Part shown: one piece after another, positions 1 to 7,016 of the stretch
How positions within the stretch are numbered: position 1 is the stretch's first letter
How the letters are laid out: the number at the start of each line of letters is the position of its first letter
Assembly: GCA_900759005.1 (NCBI GenBank)
Contig: CAAEUQ010000181.1
Coordinates: forward strand, 1-14,581
Length of the DNA stretch: 14,581 nt
Reading direction: 5' to 3'
Origin: Clostridia bacterium
GTDB taxonomy: Bacteria; Bacillota; Clostridia; Christensenellales; Aristaeellaceae
Translations under genes and position numbers: made by a program
The notes under the pieces: model-generated
What the model was told of the DNA's origin: nothing
The model's input: the letters and a program-made list of their open reading frames with translations, nothing else
Database searches by the model: none

Positions 1-88
1 CCCATTGCCCTCGCTGTCCCGGCAGCATTGGCTCTAAAATTGCCCACGCTTTGTCGCTGATATCATGCCGATGCTGTGATTTCTCCAT
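1..88 (-). CDS. IS5-type transposase, N-terminal fragment (cut by window edge)
   Basis: The first 29 codons are visible, reading leftward from an ATG at 86-88 and running out of the window. The translation contains HDISDKAWAILEPMLPG, which matches the conserved N-terminus of IS5-family transposases (the DUF4096-type DNA-binding domain that precedes the DDE catalytic domain). Upstream is AAAGAGG as a modest ribosome binding site and a good promoter at 118-146. Whether the element is intact cannot be judged because the catalytic part lies outside. No terminal inverted repeat could be identified between here and the ParB remnant, so the right end of the IS is not placed. The family is recognised from memory of the motif; the enzyme would catalyse transposition of the element. 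Confidence 0.82.
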   Translation of the reverse strand, partial: MEKSQHRHDISDKAWAILEPMLPGQRGQW

Positions 89-117
89 GATGACAGCCTC
101 TTTGTTGTGATAGTGCC

Positions 118-146
118 ATTATACCACTTTACTCGTGTAGACGCAA
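118..146 (-). promoter_or_regulatory. Promoter of the IS5-type transposase
   Basis: On the minus strand a perfect TATAAT -10 (118-123) lies 17 bp from a TTGCGT -35 (141-146), about 30 bp before the transposase start codon. The arrangement fits a housekeeping sigma factor promoter carried inside the IS end. Confidence 0.65.
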
Positions 147-349
147 TCTAATTTTTTGTCCTTTCTCGTGATCTACCACTTGAGGGGCAAAACCTCTCAC
201 CTGTTCCCTGACAATCGAATACACATTCAACAGGTACACTCCTGATCGGGGAGGGGACAGCCCCAGCCGGATGAAGGTGCGTCACGAACCTCCTCCCCAC
301 AAGGGTTATCACGGAAAGTAAGCTTGGTAGCGATTCCGAACTGCTCTGA

Positions 350-746
350 AATATCCGCCTCACGGAACTTATTCCGGAGCTTCTGGATTTGGTTGACGAG
401 GGACGCATTGCGTTCAGGACGGCTGTAGAGCTTTCGTACCTGCTAAAAGAGGAACAGGGTGCGCTGCTGGAGCAAATCTCTTACGCCGATGACACGCCAT
501 CCCTTGCCAGACCATTAAACTGAAGCGGTGCTCTCAGGACGGAAAGCTGAATAACGGGGTCATCGAGTCGATCATGAGCGAGGAAAAGCCGAATCAGCGG
601 GAGAAGATCAACATCAAGTACGCAGAGACCAGAAGGTTTATCCATGCCGCATTTCTTACGAAAAAACCGGTGATTATATTATGAAAACGCTTGAGTATTA
701 TCACCGTTATCAGGAACGGCAGAAGAGTCGAAATGACGCAAGTTAA
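350..746 (+). pseudogene. ParB-type partition protein remnant, frameshifted
   Basis: Three consecutive reading-frame segments join into one ParB/RepB-like sequence of the type found on clostridial conjugative elements. Segment one (from 350) reads LTELIPELLDLVDEGRIAF and then AVELSYLLKEEQGALLEQI; it stops at TGA 521. The frame is restored by one missing base near 506-510, giving LKRCSQDGKLNNGVIESIMS followed by EEKPNQREKI. A second missing base in the A-run at 661-666 is needed to reach the last segment, TGDYIMKTLEYYHRYQERQK, ending at TAA 744. An in-frame stop at 347-349 and the absence of the N-terminal ParB nuclease-like domain upstream show that the gene is also truncated at its 5' end. 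ParB proteins bind parS-like sites and segregate plasmids or integrated elements; this copy must be inactive. It marks a decayed integrative element next to the IS fragment. Confidence 0.75.
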
Positions 747-864
747 GCCCTGCGCTAGGGGGAAGGTGTAGCATTTTTCGGGCGGAACCATGTTTTCCCC
801 TCACACTTCCCCTTCTTTTACCGGCAATACCAGTTCGAAAGGAAAATAGATAGGCAGTACAGTT

Positions 865-1001
865 GAGAAAGATCAGGTGCGTTCGTACAATATGAGAAAA
901 ACAGCTATGGAAGCTCGGCAAACGATTGCTGGGACAATCTGATTACCGCAAAGACGACTTGCATCTATCTGGAGCATATGCGAAGCGGTATTAACAAATA
1001 A
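865..1001 (+). pseudogene. Open stretch without start, probable 3' remnant of an element gene
   Basis: After a stop at 862-864 a frame stays open for 45 codons to TAA 999-1001, including NDCWDNLITAKTTCIYLEHM. It has no start codon preceded by a ribosome binding site. The protein family is not recognised. A terminator hairpin overlaps its stop codon, which suggests that it is the tail of a once expressed rightward gene rather than chance. The stretch 747-864 between it and the ParB remnant shows no supported gene. Confidence 0.35.
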
Positions 1002-1024
1002 CTGCCTAATACCGCCTGCTTTTT
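985..1024 (+). terminator. Rho-independent terminator
   Basis: Perfect 9-bp arms GCGGTATTA (985-993) and TAATACCGC (1007-1015) enclose a 13-nt loop and are followed four bases later by a run of five T (1020-1024). The left arm overlaps the stop codon of the open stretch ending at 1001. Confidence 0.7.
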
Positions 1025-1033
1025 CACAATGAT

Positions 1034-1084
1034 AAAGCCACCGATGAATTGGCATTTCTGCTTTTCAATCGGTGGCTTTGTTTT
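1034..1084 (+). terminator. Second, tandem Rho-independent terminator
   Basis: Perfect 12-bp arms AAAGCCACCGAT (1034-1045) and ATCGGTGGCTTT (1068-1079), then GTTTT. The T-rich tail favours the plus strand. Since the LCP gene ends at 1170 on the other strand, the stem could also stop that transcript, though its tail in that direction is poor in T. Confidence 0.7.
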
Positions 1085-1169
1085 GTCGTTCGGGAAACGT
1101 CTTTAAAATTCAATTTCTTGAAATCCCTAAGTTGACGTTCCTTTTGTGTGCGTCCCTTTACGTTTTGGA

Positions 1170-2417
1170 TCAGCCATAGATGAACGTATACAGGCTACTG
1201 GCGTTGCTGCTCCAATCGCAGTCGTACAGCATATCCTGATTGTTGCGCGTTTCCTGCTTATAGGAATTGTTGATCGGCAGGCGGAACGAATCAATATTCG
1301 AATGATCCGAGCTCAGCACCTTCAGCGCGACGGAGACGATCTCGTCGATCGAAAGGTTCGTCGTCATATGTTTCATGGCTTCAAGACCGATGGAGATGAG
1401 CTCCGCGCTGCCCTTGCCGTCGAGTTTTTGCAGAAGCAGACCGAGCACCTTGCGCTGGCGTTCCGCACGCGCATAGTCGCCGCCGTCCATATGGCGGATG
1501 CGGGCGTAGGCGAGCGTCTGGCGACCGTCGAGGTGGGTGTTTGCGCCGTAGGTGGTCAGAAGCTCGTTCGGCAGCGTGGATTCGTCGACGCCCTCCTGCA
1601 TGGCTTCGTACCACTGTTCCTGAATGCGGTAATTGATTTCTTCCATTTCAGCTTCGGTAATATCGATATCGATGCCGCCGAGCATCTGGGCGATCTGCTG
1701 GAAGCCGTAGAAATTCACACGGACGTATTTATCGATATTCATGCCGAAGCATTCGTTCACGGTCTTCATGGCGAGGCGCTCTCCGCCGAAATAGTTCGCG
1801 GCATTGATGCGGTAAGTGGCGCTGTTGCTGCCGAGGTTACCGAAGTAGACCGCAAGGTCGCGCATGATGCTGGTGAGCTTGACCTGACCGGTTTGCATAT
1901 TGATCGAACAGATGATCATGCTGTCGGTACGGGCACTTTCCGTCAGAGAGCGTTCGTCCGAGCCGAGCAGCAGGATATTCATCCAATCGGACGGCAGCGA
2001 CTGGTTGATGCTGAGGTCGTCAACCTGCGTGAGCTGGTCGGCGGTAAGACCCTGGATATTAGAATCCTGATCGCCGAGCATTTGCGCCAACGTGCTTGCG
2101 CGGTCGGCACTGTCGGTTGAATCGGTTGCGTCCGCCTGCGCTGTGGGTGCAGGGGTAGGGGTAGGCGAAGCGGTTGCGGGCGTTTTTTTGCCGAACGGCT
2201 TTGTGATGATCAGTACGATTGCGATGATCAGCACGACGAGCACGGCGATGAACGCATAGAACCGTTTCTGGACTCGGCGTTTTTTACGCCTGCGCTGTGC
2301 GGCGGCGTTTGGACGCTGCTGAGGACGGGAACCGTTCGCACGCTGCTGCGGGCGCGAACCGCTCGGGCGGTTGGGTGTACGCGGTGCGGGACGATCGGGA
2401 TGATTATAAGTTGCCAC
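1170..2417 (-). CDS. LytR-CpsA-Psr (LCP) family cell-wall glycopolymer ligase
   Basis: A 415-residue protein. LCP enzymes transfer undecaprenyl-linked glycopolymers such as teichoic acids or capsule onto peptidoglycan at the outer face of the membrane. Layout: a long basic cytoplasmic tail (1-52) with SRPQQR repeated at 21-26 and 30-35, one membrane helix (about 53-72), a Pro/Thr/Ala-rich linker (about 79-95), then the LCP domain from about residue 147. Conserved features include NILLLGSDER, the acidic/arginine site RTD (163-165), MRDL (185-188), RINAA (203-207) and LAYARIRH further on. The start is GTG at 2415-2417, preceded by GGAGG at a good distance; no ATG fits better. It is monocistronic, with its own promoter. 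The paralogue type (TagTUV-like or attenuator-like) cannot be decided from sequence alone. Confidence 0.93.
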   Translation of the reverse strand: MATYNHPDRPAPRTPNRPSGSRPQQRANGSRPQQRPNAAAQRRRKKRRVQKRFYAFIAVLVVLIIAIVLIITKPFGKKTPATASPTPTPAPTAQADATDSTDSADRASTLAQMLGDQDSNIQGLTADQLTQVDDLSINQSLPSDWMNILLLGSDERSLTESARTDSMIICSINMQTGQVKLTSIMRDLAVYFGNLGSNSATYRINAANYFGGERLAMKTVNECFGMNIDKYVRVNFYGFQQIAQMLGGIDIDITEAEMEEINYRIQEQWYEAMQEGVDESTLPNELLTTYGANTHLDGRQTLAYARIRHMDGGDYARAERQRKVLGLLLQKLDGKGSAELISIGLEAMKHMTTNLSIDEIVSVALKVLSSDHSNIDSFRLPINNSYKQETRNNQDMLYDCDWSSNASSLYTFIYG

Positions 2418-2449
2418 GTTTGTTATCCTCCATAAATCGACTATCTATT

Positions 2450-2478
2450 ATTATACCCTCTTTCTCCCCAAAACGCAA
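2450..2478 (-). promoter_or_regulatory. Promoter of the LCP gene
   Basis: Minus-strand TATAAT (2450-2455) lies 17 bp from TTGCGT (2473-2478), about 30 bp upstream of the GTG start. The -10 is perfect and the -35 weak. Confidence 0.65.
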
Positions 2479-2484
2479 CCCCCC

Positions 2485-2499
2485 CGAGATTGCATCTCG
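2485..2499. repeat. Short inverted repeat upstream of the tandem repeat
   Basis: Arms CGAGAT (2485-2490) and ATCTCG (2494-2499) flank a 3-nt spacer, just left of the 149-bp repeat and right of the LCP promoter. It may be the end of the repeat element or an independent operator; nothing in the sequence decides this. Confidence 0.35.
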
Positions 2500-2500
2500 A

Positions 2501-2649
2501 GGCACTTACTGCCGTGTTTTGTCGCGGCGATTTTGAATCGGGAAGCGATTCAAAATCTAACTTGCTTCAAAGCGATACTTTGTACCCAACTTTCCGGTCA
2601 CTGCGCCGCCGTGGTGGCGGCTTGTGTCCTATGGCGGCGTGCCGCCGCT
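2501..2649. repeat. 149-bp direct repeat, copy 1
   Basis: This copy aligns with 2650-2782 at a constant offset of 149 bp. By my count the core 2521-2633 has 9 mismatches in 113 bp. It contains a perfect 12-bp inverted repeat (arms 2529-2540 and 2546-2557, loop GGAAG) and a GC hairpin GCCGCC/GGCGGC (2605-2610 and 2616-2621). It fills the LCP-tldE intergenic region together with copy 2. Open frames through it are not gene-like: they translate both copies into the same low-complexity stretches and lack a ribosome binding site. Confidence 0.8.
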
Positions 2650-2782
2650 GGCATTTGCTGCCGCGCTTGGTCACGCCGATTTTGAATCGGGAAGCGATTC
2701 AAAATCTAACTTGCTTCGAAGCGATACTTTGTACTCAATTTTCCGGACGCTGCGCCGCCGTGGTGGCGGCTTGCGTTCTATG
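2650..2782. repeat. 149-bp direct repeat, copy 2 (incomplete)
   Basis: Second copy, about 133 bp long. The same two hairpins recur at 2678-2706 (12-bp arms) and 2754-2770 (GCCGCC/GGCGGC). Both palindromes are unchanged while the surroundings have diverged, which fits selection on structure or a recently duplicated interspersed element. The remaining bases to 2840 show no gene. Confidence 0.8.
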
Positions 2783-2840
2783 TTTTGGTGAGAAGATGAG
2801 AGAAGAAATGCCGTTGAGACAATACGGGGAGGGCAAATGA

Positions 2841-2871
2841 ACAAAGCCCTCGTTTTTGGCGGGGGCTTTGT
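2841..2871 (-). terminator. Terminator-like hairpin after tldE
   Basis: Arms ACAAAGCCCTCG (2841-2852) and CGGGGGCTTTGT (2860-2871) pair over 12 positions with one G-U, with a 7-nt loop. It sits 15 bp past the tldE stop, so it most likely ends the operon. No long T-run follows on the minus strand (TCATTT only), so termination strength is uncertain. Confidence 0.6.
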
Positions 2872-2886
2872 GCTTGGGAATGGTGA

Positions 2887-4239
2887 TTATTCCGCCCCGG
2901 CGATTGCGAGTTCGCGGATCAGGAGCGACGGGCTTCCGAAACGGCAGAGACTTGGGAAACTGAATTTCAGGTTGTTGCCGACAGCTTCAATATCGCCAAG
3001 GAGCGTATAGAAATTGCCTGCCACGGTGATCTGTGCGACGGCTTCGGCACGTTTGCCGTGGCGGACGGCAAAGCCCTTTGCGCTCAACGAAAAATCGCCG
3101 CTGATCGGGTTTGCACCGGCGTGCATTCCCTGAAGTTCCGTAATGAGCAAACCATTCTCCATTCGTTCCATCAGCGCTTCGGGTGTGGATTCGCCGGGCA
3201 GAAAATAGAAATTGCTTGGTGCGATGGAGAGCGCGGAACTGTAGCTGCGAGTTGCGTTGCCGGTGCTCTTTACGCCCTGCTTATGCGCGGTTTTCAGGTT
3301 ATGGAGGAGCGTGGTGAGCTTGCCGGAATCGATGATCTTCTTTTCCGCGGTTTTTACGCCTTCGCCGTCGAACGGGCGGGAGGCGGGGCTTCCGCTGAGC
3401 AGGGGGTTATCCATGAGCGTTACGCATTCGCCGGCGACGATTTTGCCCTCTTTGTCCTTGAGAAGTGACATTCCCTTTTGCGCGGAGTCTGCGGAGAATA
3501 CGCCGGAGAATGTTCTGAGCAGGCTGAAAGCCGCATCGGGCGACAGCAGCACGCGGGTCATGCCGGACGGCGCGCTCTTCGGATTCAGACCATCGACCGC
3601 TTCAGCGACGGCGAGGCGCGCGGCATTGTCGAGATCGAGCTCGTTCATCGTATGCACGCAGAACGTGCTGCTGCCGGAATTGACCTGATCGCCGTCGCGC
3701 GCGATGACGCCGACAAAACCGCCGAGCGCGTTCGTTTTCGCGCTGACGTTCAGCCCCAGCGTATTGCGGATCATCGTTTCGGAGGATTCAGAGAACACGA
3801 CGCAGCCGTCGACCTGCGTGATGCGCTTGTCCTCGGCGAGCGCCTTCTGTTCAAGCGAGCGTGCCATTTCGATCTTTTCCGCGGCGGTGATCGTTTCGAG
3901 CGCGGGATTGTAGGTGTCGACGGTGGGGTAATCCTCATCGCCGGGATACAGAAACTGCTTGTCCGTGTTCTCGATCAGCGTGGCATTCATCTTTGCGCCG
4001 TCGACGAGTTGATCGACTGCGTCGTCATCCAGAATCTGCGTCGACGCATAGCCCATCCTGCCGTCGGCCAGACCGCGGAAGCCGAGCCCCATCGAATCGG
4101 AGACGCTGTAGCGCAGAATTTCGCCGCGCAGCACATCGGTTTCAAATTCAGAAGCGGCGGTATAGAATACCTCACACGCTTCGAAGCCCGCTTCCTTTGC
4201 GCGGGCGAAAAGGGTATCAATGAACTGATTCACATTCAT
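2887..4239 (-). CDS. tldE: TldE/PmbA family protein, non-catalytic partner of TldD
   Basis: A 450-residue protein of the U62 (TldD/PmbA) family. In enterobacteria TldE forms a heterodimer with TldD; together they process microcin B17 and the CcdA antitoxin and cleave unfolded peptides. The order and adjacency to TldD and the absence of the HExxxH metal motif identify it as the E-type subunit. The C-terminal region shows the family pattern around TGNATRSY, GLLITELQGMHAGANPISGD and FSLSAKGF. The start at 4237-4239 has AGGAGG eight bases upstream, and there is a single base between the tldD stop and this ATG, so translation is coupled. The length is normal for the family. Targets in this organism are unknown. 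Confidence 0.92.
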   Translation of the reverse strand: MNVNQFIDTLFARAKEAGFEACEVFYTAASEFETDVLRGEILRYSVSDSMGLGFRGLADGRMGYASTQILDDDAVDQLVDGAKMNATLIENTDKQFLYPGDEDYPTVDTYNPALETITAAEKIEMARSLEQKALAEDKRITQVDGCVVFSESSETMIRNTLGLNVSAKTNALGGFVGVIARDGDQVNSGSSTFCVHTMNELDLDNAARLAVAEAVDGLNPKSAPSGMTRVLLSPDAAFSLLRTFSGVFSADSAQKGMSLLKDKEGKIVAGECVTLMDNPLLSGSPASRPFDGEGVKTAEKKIIDSGKLTTLLHNLKTAHKQGVKSTGNATRSYSSALSIAPSNFYFLPGESTPEALMERMENGLLITELQGMHAGANPISGDFSLSAKGFAVRHGKRAEAVAQITVAGNFYTLLGDIEAVGNNLKFSFPSLCRFGSPSLLIRELAIAGAE

Positions 4240-4240
4240 T

Positions 4241-5623
4241 TCAGCGACCTCCTACGGTGATATCGGTTACGCGGATCATCGGCTGACCGACGTTGGTCGG
4301 CACCGAGCCGCTGGACGCGCCGCACATTCCCTGCGACATGCGCATATCCTTGCCGACGCGGTCGATCTTCTTGAGAATTTCGCTGCCGCGACCGATCAGC
4401 GTTGCGCCGCGCACCGGGCGATCAATTTTGCCGTCGCGAATCAGATAGCCTTCGCTGACGGCGAAGTTGAATTCGCCGGTAATCGGATTAACGGAGCCGC
4501 CGCCCATGCTCTTGGCGTACAGCCCGTCGCCGCAGGTGGCGATGATTTCGTCGTTTTCATCCGTGCCGGGCGCGATGAACGTGTTGCGCATTCGGGAGGT
4601 CGGCGCGAAGGTGTAGTCCTGACGACGACCGCTGCCGGTTACGGGCATATTCATACGGCGCGCATTCAGACGGTCGATCATGTAGTTTTTGAGGATACCG
4701 TTTTCAATCAGCGTAAGGCGCGTGGTTGGCGTGCCCTCGTCGTCGATATTGGTCGAGCCCCATTCGTTTTCCATCGTGCCGTCGTCGATCGCGGTCACAA
4801 TCGGGGAGGCAATCTGCGTGCCCAGCTTTCCGCAGAATTCGGAATTGCCGAATGCAACCGCCGCCGCTTCAAGCGAATGTCCGCACGCCTCATGGAAAAT
4901 GACGCCGCCGAAACCGTTGTCGATTACGACCGGCATTCTGCCCGCCGGACACGCTTCGGCGTTCAGCATTGTCACTGCGCGCTGTGCCGCCTTGATCGCG
5001 TATTCTTCAACGTCCACGTGCGTTTTGAACAGCTCGTAGCCCATCAGCGCACCGGGCGCTTCCGTGCCGGTCTGATTTTCGCCGTTTCCGGAGGCGATCG
5101 CCGCAATGCGAATGCGCGTGTAAACGCGGCGATCGGTCGTAAACAGACCTTCGCTGTTCGCAATCAAAACCTCGCAGTCGCTGTCCGCGATCGACGCGCG
5201 CACCTGCCCGATGACGGGAGAAACGCTCTTTGCGGCGATCGACGCGCGGCGCAGCAGCTCCGCCTTGTTTGCGCCGGGTACGTCCATCGGCAGCTCCTTG
5301 AACGCGTGAATATTGCGCCCGTATGAGCCGGTAAGGTGTACGTCGCGCGATTCGTTTCCGGTTCCGACAGCGTCTGCCGCGCGTTCAGCCGCGCGCAGAA
5401 GACCGCTCAGGGATGTGTCGTTCGTATAAACATATACGGCATTCAATCCTTTGAACACGCGGACGCCCGCGCCGTGCGCGCGTCCGGTTACCGCTTCCTC
5501 GATGCGGTCGAACGACATGCCCATCGCGCTCGAACGCTCGTCCTGCAGGAAGATCTCGGCGAAATCGCCGCCGGTTTTCAACGCCGCTGCAAGCGCGGCT
5601 TCCGCCACTTTTTTCTGAATCAT
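4241..5623 (-). CDS. tldD: TldD family metalloprotease
   Basis: A 460-residue catalytic subunit of the TldD/TldE protease. The zinc motif HEACGH is at residues 244-249 (ligands H244 and H249, catalytic E245). A cysteine in MCGASSG near the C-terminus (about residue 434) corresponds to the third ligand known in the E. coli enzyme. It is full length. The start ATG at 5621-5623 follows AAAGGAGG with 7-8 bases spacing. The gene begins 12 bp after the response regulator and runs directly into tldE. It is cytoplasmic: no signal peptide or membrane segment is seen. The function is inferred from family knowledge; a role in maturing a ribosomal peptide is possible, but no precursor peptide is visible nearby. 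Confidence 0.94.
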   Translation of the reverse strand: MIQKKVAEAALAAALKTGGDFAEIFLQDERSSAMGMSFDRIEEAVTGRAHGAGVRVFKGLNAVYVYTNDTSLSGLLRAAERAADAVGTGNESRDVHLTGSYGRNIHAFKELPMDVPGANKAELLRRASIAAKSVSPVIGQVRASIADSDCEVLIANSEGLFTTDRRVYTRIRIAAIASGNGENQTGTEAPGALMGYELFKTHVDVEEYAIKAAQRAVTMLNAEACPAGRMPVVIDNGFGGVIFHEACGHSLEAAAVAFGNSEFCGKLGTQIASPIVTAIDDGTMENEWGSTNIDDEGTPTTRLTLIENGILKNYMIDRLNARRMNMPVTGSGRRQDYTFAPTSRMRNTFIAPGTDENDEIIATCGDGLYAKSMGGGSVNPITGEFNFAVSEGYLIRDGKIDRPVRGATLIGRGSEILKKIDRVGKDMRMSQGMCGASSGSVPTNVGQPMIRVTDITVGGR

Positions 5624-5635
5624 TGATGTCCTCCT

Positions 5636-6382
5636 TTAAGAAAATCGCTTTTGCAGTTCCTCGAATCGCTCGTGCGTAATCAGCGCATCGTGATCGGTTT
5701 CCTGTAGTTTTACGATGTATGTCCATCGTCCGTAGGGCGATATGGAGTCGATTCGGTTGAGATTGACGATATAGCTCTTGTGGGTGCGGAAAAACATTTC
5801 CTCCGGCAGGCGCGCTTCAATTTCGGAAAGTGCGTCGCCGGTGACGAAGCGCCCGCCGCCGGAGGTGTAAATGACGCTCGCGCGATCCTCGCGCTGAACG
5901 AGCAGAATGTCCGCAAAATTCAGGAAACTCAGCCCGTCGCGATGCTTGAGCATCATGCGCCCGCTTGCATTTGAGGAAACAGGCTTCGGCGTTTCCGCAG
6001 GCGCTGACTGTGCGGTCAGACGCCCGCGAATCAATTTGAGCGTGCCCAGCGCGCGCTCCGTGCGGAAGGGCTTGACCAGATAATCGAATGCGTATACTTC
6101 GAACGCGCTGCGCATATATTCCTCGTGCGCCGTTGCGAATACGAGTACGGTGCGAGGGTCGCGGTCCTGAATGATGCGCGCGCATTCAATGCCGGAAAGT
6201 CCGGGCATTTCAACGTCCATCAGAATAACCTGCGGCTGCGTCTGATCGTATAATTTCAAAAGCTCGTCGCCGTCCGCAGCTTCGCCGACGAGCGAATAGC
6301 CCTCCGAACGCTCGACCAGCAGACGCATCACCGTGCGCATTCCGGGATCGTCGTCCGCAATGAGGATGCGAATGGGTTCCAT
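5636..6382 (-). CDS. LytTR family response regulator
   Basis: A 248-residue protein with an N-terminal receiver domain (1 to about 120) and a C-terminal LytTR DNA-binding domain (about 140-248). Receiver residues are complete: acidic pair D10/D11, phosphoacceptor D56 in ILMDVEMPG, T84, and K104 in LVKPF. The LytTR part shows RTHKSYIVNLNRI, typical of AgrA/LytR-type regulators that bind direct repeats as dimers. The start at 6380-6382 follows AGGAGG. No histidine kinase lies in the window, so it is an orphan within a tldDE-floA operon; the kinase may be encoded elsewhere. It may regulate its own operon, but no LytTR site is recognised. Confidence 0.93.
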   Translation of the reverse strand: MEPIRILIADDDPGMRTVMRLLVERSEGYSLVGEAADGDELLKLYDQTQPQVILMDVEMPGLSGIECARIIQDRDPRTVLVFATAHEEYMRSAFEVYAFDYLVKPFRTERALGTLKLIRGRLTAQSAPAETPKPVSSNASGRMMLKHRDGLSFLNFADILLVQREDRASVIYTSGGGRFVTGDALSEIEARLPEEMFFRTHKSYIVNLNRIDSISPYGRWTYIVKLQETDHDALITHERFEELQKRFS

Positions 6383-6406
6383 GAAGCCTCCTTTTGAACG
6401 CGTGAA

Positions 6407-6431
6407 GCCGTCCTCCGAACAGGGGGACGGC
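6407..6431 (-). promoter_or_regulatory. Intercistronic hairpin between the acidic protein gene and the response regulator
   Basis: Arms GCCGTCC (6407-6413) and GGACGGC (6425-6431) pair perfectly and can extend inward (CC/GG). No T-run follows on the minus strand, so it looks like an mRNA processing or stability element, or a partial attenuator, rather than a full terminator. The response regulator follows 25 bases later. Confidence 0.45.
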
Positions 6432-6442
6432 GGAAATTTGGG

Positions 6443-6994
6443 TTAATGATGATTTCTGAGGGAAACCGGGGGATCGAGAATCTCCTTTGCGATGACCGCG
6501 CGGCGAAGCTCGGCGCGGGAAACACGGCACAAGTGCGGATTTCGCGCTTCGTTCGCCCGTTCGGCACGGGCGAGATGGTGTGCGTGTTCGGCGCGGGATT
6601 CACCCTCTTCTTCATGCGCGCCGAGCGAACCTCCGATGCAGCCGTCCGCATCCTGCACGCTTTCGCCCTGAATGGCGGAGAGCTTCGCCTGAACCGGTGC
6701 GGCGGTCGGTTCCGCAAGGTCGCAGGCGATATCGACCTTCGGTTCAACGAGATCCGATTCGATATCAACCTTGGGCTCCACCAGATCCGGTTCTTCTTCC
6801 TCTTCTTCGTCGTCAGGCGCGTTCGTCAGCGCATTCATGAATACCTGAGCCGCATCCTGTGCGCTCATTTTCGGAACGGAAGTGCGGTTTCCGGCAGGCG
6901 GCGTTTGGCGCGCCGCCTGCTTTTTCTTTTTATCGCTCTTTAGGCTCAGTACAACGATTACGATAATGGCGATGATGCCGAATAAACTGTCCAT
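6443..6994 (-). CDS. Uncharacterised membrane-anchored acidic protein
   Basis: A 183-residue protein that I cannot assign to a named family. One N-terminal membrane helix (about 4-18) is followed by a Lys-rich patch (21-25), so the bulk is probably cytoplasmic. Then come an acidic run (61-70) and an internal duplication, DLVEPKVDI at 70-78 and 81-89. The C-terminal half has a distinctive stretch (QDADGCIGGS, AEHAHH) and ends AELRRAVIAKEILDPPVSLR plus three residues. I recall similar C-termini in small proteins of related bacteria, which suggests that the frame is intact to the end. The start at 6992-6994 has AAGGAA about 10 bases upstream. It lies 22 bp after floA and 60 bp before the response regulator, so it is cotranscribed with both. 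The cysteines at 119 and 156 and the His cluster could bind a metal, but that is speculation. Confidence 0.75.
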   Translation of the reverse strand: MDSLFGIIAIIVIVVLSLKSDKKKKQAARQTPPAGNRTSVPKMSAQDAAQVFMNALTNAPDDEEEEEEPDLVEPKVDIESDLVEPKVDIACDLAEPTAAPVQAKLSAIQGESVQDADGCIGGSLGAHEEEGESRAEHAHHLARAERANEARNPHLCRVSRAELRRAVIAKEILDPPVSLRNHH

Positions 6995-7016
6995 CTGGCG
7001 TCATTCCTTTGCGCGA

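Noticed and set aside
148..408. Minus-strand open frame between the IS and the ParB remnant, including NVYSIVREQV
   Set aside because: Faintly like the N-terminus of element-encoded CHC2 zinc-finger proteins in one frame, but without the zinc ligands; too weak to report as a gene.
1146..2120. 324-codon plus-strand open frame opposite the LCP gene
   Set aside because: Shadow of the GC-rich LCP coding sequence; no family motif, no ribosome binding site, and it starts past the terminators.
2501..2782. CRISPR array
   Set aside because: Only two long, imperfect copies with no short regular spacers and no cas genes.
2490..2840. 116-codon plus-strand open frame in the LCP-tldE gap
   Set aside because: It simply translates both copies of the 149-bp repeat, has no good ribosome binding site and resembles no protein.
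6443..6994. Possible frameshift in the acidic membrane protein
   Set aside because: The Arg/His-rich middle looked suspicious, but the final residues (AELRRAVIAKEILDPPVSLR) look like a genuine conserved end, so the frame is probably intact.
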